DNA of 48,904 nucleotides from Helochares maculicollis. Lineage: Eukaryota > Arthropoda > Insecta > Coleoptera > Hydrophilidae. Location of the stretch: positions 1-48,904 of the forward strand of contig JAWQRO010000204.1 of the NCBI GenBank assembly GCA_033557835.1. The letters are read 5' to 3'. Both the position numbers and the translations under genes were made by a program. Below the pieces are notes generated by a model. It was not told the origin of the DNA. It saw only the letters and a program-made list of their open reading frames with translations, and ran no database searches. Shown here piece by piece: positions 45,153 through 48,904 of the stretch (position 1 is the stretch's first letter; each line of letters begins with the position of its first letter).

Positions 45153-46060
45153 TTGTTTTTTTTTCACAAAACAAAGTTTATTTCTCAAAAATGGTAAATT
45201 TTAAATTTATTAATATTTTCTATCATTAACTACGATCCTGGCAATTTATGAATTCCAACGAAAAAATGCTTTGCCTTTAAAGCATTTTTTGACTTCTATG
45301 TGGTTTCTGAAGTGCTGGTTGTGAAGAACGCTTTGCATTGACAGAAATAAATAGTAATCTGAAGGGGCACAACCTGGTGAATACAGAGCATGTGGTGGAA
45401 TTTCCTTTTTAAGTGCTTTCAACGTATTTTTTATTTGTTTTGCGACTTGCGGTCAAGCATTGTTGAGTAACAATCACTTTACGTTGTTTGTTGGCTGGTA
45501 TAGTATGTTTTTCCCCAATGCATGGTTTAAATCTAGCAATTGTTATTGGCATCGTTCAGCAATAATAGTTTCGTTCGGTTTTAATAGCACATAATTCACA
45601 TTTCTAATTCCACCAAATGCACAACATAATCTTAGTTCTAGGAATGTTTCGTATTGCTTTTAATGGGGATAGTTTGTCTGGATGAACCCATGATTTTTTT
45701 CATTTAAGATTATCGTGGCTTTGTCAGTCACAATTTAACACAAAAATGCCATTTTCTTGTGACATGTGTCTTGTAAGCAAAGAATTGCAAACTATTGGAC
45801 GATTTTTAATGTTCGCTGCAATCGTGTCATGTGGTATCCATTTTCCTTCTTTATGAATAATTTTCATGATTGATTGTGAACGTTTTCAGCTATAAGGCTG
45901 CTTGAGCAACATTTAAATACTTTGCAAATTCTTTTCCCGTTTGATCTGAGTTTCTCTTCAATAAAACTTTCAACTTTTCATCTTCGAATTTTTAGGATCG
46001 CCATATCTTTCTTTGTTAATGACATCAAGTTACAAACTTCTTGATGAATTAAACGTTAGT
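45150..46060 (-). mobile_element. mariner relic, Mos1/cecropia-like transposase, 5'-truncated
   Basis: Conceptual minus-strand reading with several shifts recovers the mariner order. GDPKNSED (linker after the first HTH) is followed by HKEGKWIPHD, KKSWVHPD, IMLCIWW, then LLLNNA where active elements have the second catalytic HDNA. After that come LKALKKEIPPHALYSP, APSDYYLF (third Asp kept), QHF and a terminal FFRW segment. The second catalytic Asp is Asn, and there are stops and shifts throughout. Roughly the first 75 residues of the family are not recognisable at the 46060 end. The left edge abuts the repeat at 44462-45152 exactly where that repeat reads CTGGAGTGTCTCCAC. Confidence 0.8.
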
Positions 46061-46494
46061 TCACAAAAAACGCATTAAAAGATTGTTATTAATTATAGTC
46101 TAAATTATTGAGTCAAAATTTATTGCAAATATTCCATAGCACAATAAATTTGGAAACACATTTGTCAATTTTTGGGTTTACTTAAGAATTTTAGCTATAA
46201 TTCAATTGAAATTATAATAATATAATAATTCAGTTGAAATCAATGTTAAAACTGTCGAATAGTGTCTTACTGAAATGGAGATTGTATATATTATAGGTAA
46301 CCAAATTGTGGTTCGCGGGGTGCATGATGCTTTCCAAGACTTTTATACTAGATAAACTTGCAAATTATATTTTTGAGTACTGCAAATACACTATAGAGCT
46401 ATAGAACTATAGAGAAAAACTTGACATAATCCTTCAAGAAAATTTGGCTTTTTTTGACCGTTTTTTAAACACCTAAAAACTGTTAAAGTTTGAT

Positions 46495-47012
46495 CTAGAA
46501 AAAAATGATAAGAGCTATAGATGCTGCTTTTAATAACTTCAAATGGGTTTTTAAAGTCCTCACTCTAGCTGGGCCGATCAACAAGCCCATATAAAGCCAA
46601 AGTAATATAACGACAGGACTAGCGTTGGGGTACTTGGAATCTTCATGCAAGAATTTATAGGGTGTTCTAAGTATATTGTTCTTGCATTTTAAGGCTCTTA
46701 TGACATTAAAGGTCATGATGTTGAATTTTTTTAATAAATTCATAAGAAATATTACTTTAAAAAAACTTAGGTAATTTTCTTTGCCTCTGCAAATAGTATA
46801 TCTGGGAAAAGATTGTTGTCACATTGTTCTTTGCGAATGTAAATTATATTTGACAAATAATGCGATAACACGTTGAATTCTATGGCCTTAAATATAATTT
46901 TTGATAGTTTATCAAGATTGAGTTTCCACTCGTTAGTACTCTTTAGCTGAAGAGCTAAGTAAGAAGGACCGGATGACAGCTTCCGTTTGGTCGAGGAAGA
47001 ATTTTTTGTCAC
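46495..47012 (-). pseudogene. two consecutive open stretches, possible transposase remnant
   Basis: Minus strand 47012-46767 (81 aa) and 46743-46495 (82 aa) follow each other with stops between. The second contains EDSKYPNASPVVILLWLY, loosely like the C-terminal dimerisation region of hAT-type transposases, but the diagnostic residues are not clear. Codon-like composition and adjacency suggest a decayed gene. The identity is uncertain. Confidence 0.2.
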
Positions 47013-48904
47013 TCAATGGATTGCATTTGCACAGGGCTCAATACTAGAGTGTATTTATAATATTTGATTGCGCAATGCTCCCGAGCAGATTCAAAATATA
47101 TTATGGGAATAAAGTAGAGCCAGAGTGATATGCAGCAAAAAATGAATGACAAGTTCTTGGAGCATCATTTATCTTATTATATTGAAATAGCTCAAAACAA
47201 AGCAGATCTTTTCTATGGTTGTTTTGCATGAAGATCAGTTGAAGGTTCACTTCATTTTTTCAAGAGAATTTTGACAATTGTTTGTTTTCAATAAAGGGAT
47301 TTTCATATCTAAGTGAATTACCAGATCAATGTAAAGAACATCAAACTTCATGTATCAATTATACTTTAAAGCCACCCTCTATTTTTGAAATAGCTTGAAC
47401 TATCAAAAAATTGTGTTGAAATATTGCTTCTACCTGCAATCGATTAAAGTTCAATATTTAGTAGTTCCTTCCACAGTTCCTTTTAGTTTTTCTGGAAGCG
47501 ATTAAATATTTTGAAAAATGTTTTTAAGCTACGAACGAGGTGATCGAAAGGTCATGACTTTTAGTTAGAATTTTTGCTTCCCATATAATTTTTATTTAAC
47601 AACAGAATCATACCGCAATTTAAAAAATTGAGGTGCTTCCACTCAATATTCATAATTCATAAATTCACTGGAGGTAAACAAGTACTTCCATCAGTCCTAC
47701 TACTAGTTAATACAGTATTAGAGCCGTTTGAATTTTTTAAGCAACAGGGACACATGATCAACTTAAAATCAATAAATTGAAGAAAAATTTACAATTATTT
47801 TCTTAATTTAAAGAAAAGAATTTAAAGAAATAACTGTTTTTAACCTAGTATATCAACTTTAGATCTGATATTTATCGTATCATGGGTTAAATTAATTTTC
47901 CCTGATTGATGGTTAAATCTAATCACGTACTTGATTTATAAGGATAAACGTGTAAATTGAAAGTTATATTTGTCACAAAAAGTAAAGGTAATTTACTTTA
48001 TGCTACTACTAGGTCATTATTATTAGCAAATATTACTAATAAATTATGTTATACAATCAAGTTTTTCCTAAAAAACAAAATGTACAACCAAAACAGACAC
48101 AGCGGATAAACATAAGATGGTGTGAACAATTTTTAAACTTTATTAGATGTTTTGCAACTCTTTTGTTAATGCATTCACGATTATTTTCCGCAAATAACAA
48201 CCGTGGCGACAAATTACGGACTTGGTGCAAAGAATACAAAATAAATTGAGAGCGTCAATTTTTGGGCCCACGCCAAAATTTTATGACGTAGATATTTCAT
48301 TCCCCATGCTTAATACCAATACTTGTCAAGCAAATGGGTAAGGACAAAAGTAATGAATTATTGTGGAAACCATCGATTAGGAGCACTACCGCGGTGTACG
48401 TAAATGCAGTAATTGCAAAAATATGATCGGAGATTGGTTAAAGGAAGTGCAAGGCATGAGCCAATCGCGATCCCGTTTCTATGCAATGCACTCTCAATAG
48501 CGAATGAAAGTTTACATGAATGCACTGAACTCACCTATACGTCCATTTGACGCAAGTACGCTCATCGAGAGTGCATACTGCATGTGCTCTCGGTACATTC
48601 AAAGTGCATGTGCATTATAACCAAGCTGACTGGTATGTAATGGGCTCCCGACGTTCATTGTTTCAACGTGATAATGTCATTGCTCTTCTGACTCTAAACA
48701 CCTACATAGAGAGGTGGCTTATTGATTTTCCTTTCTATTTACGACTTGTTTTTGTTGTATTTTGTGTATAACATAATGACTATAGTATTAGATTTTTTGA
48801 TTAACCCTTTGCGGTGTAGAATCAAGATGCTATAGATATTTTGAATGAATCCGACACTACTAAAAATTGCAGCCCTTGCTGTGACTTCATAATTTATATA
48901 TATA
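47013..48904. other. right-hand flank, nothing firm
   Basis: A small ACTTCC-repeat echo at 47678-47690. A cluster of TGCA-containing words at 48475-48615 with a CGAGAG...CTCTCG inverted repeat (48566-48592). No gene recognised. Confidence 0.35.

Noticed and set aside
1..48904. CRISPR array, phage or bacterial operon
   Set aside because: No regularly spaced identical repeats, no dense ORFs and no prokaryotic signals; introns and a nuclear tRNA indicate an animal genome.

Overview
The window looks like AT-rich, intron-dominated DNA of an insect nuclear genome. No bacterial or viral layout is visible: there are no operons, no long open frames and no Shine-Dalgarno-led genes. The best support for the assignment is the first RNA-recognition motif (RRM1) of the insect IGF-II mRNA-binding protein Imp, split by canonical GT/AG introns. 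A nuclear-type tRNA-Thr(AGU) gene and several dead mariner transposase relics agree with this. I cannot name the species. The mariner load and a (TTAGG)3 tract would suit many insects.

The backbone is the 5' part of Imp on the minus strand. Promoter and 5'UTR lie at about 40151-40340, with a CRE-like site, a CCAAT box and an E-box. Coding exon 1 is 39976-40150 and carries most of RRM1 with both RNP motifs. Exon 2 is 32870-32930 (61 nt), and a candidate exon 3 is 27825-27878 (54 nt). The reading phase is conserved across both junctions. The two small exons are too short to stand out as open frames and were found by splice sites, phase and, for exon 2, the peptide PLVVEPSVAS. Everything left of 27825 is probably one large intron, because no KH-domain exon was recognised. 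The KH domains should lie beyond the left edge.

The introns are a graveyard of old mobile DNA. Five mariner transposase relics were recognised by translated motifs: 9760-10180 (-), 23150-23460 (+), 36960-37320 (+), 34063-35235 (-) and 45150-46060 (-). The three that can be judged have each lost a different residue of the catalytic Asp triad. Several unnamed repeat families are present as diverged pairs. One copy, starting at 33451, is split by the 34063-35235 mariner, which gives a relative age. Another family (37801-38714 and, inverted, 44462-45152) ends in a compact 9-bp-arm palindrome. A degenerate tandem array of about 21 bp lies at 10390-10605.

Upstream of Imp, divergently oriented, is a tRNA-Thr gene (40545-40618) with a T7 terminator. 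The remaining 8 kb hold a weak 66-nt plus-strand exon candidate (41416-41481), repeats and unrecognised DNA. Several locally GC-richer pockets in the big intron (16740-17060, 17690-18010, 20000-20480, 27350-27700 and others) look like old single-copy DNA. They are the likeliest places for cis-regulatory elements or missed exons. I found no CRISPR array, toxin gene, viral gene or obvious new multi-gene system.
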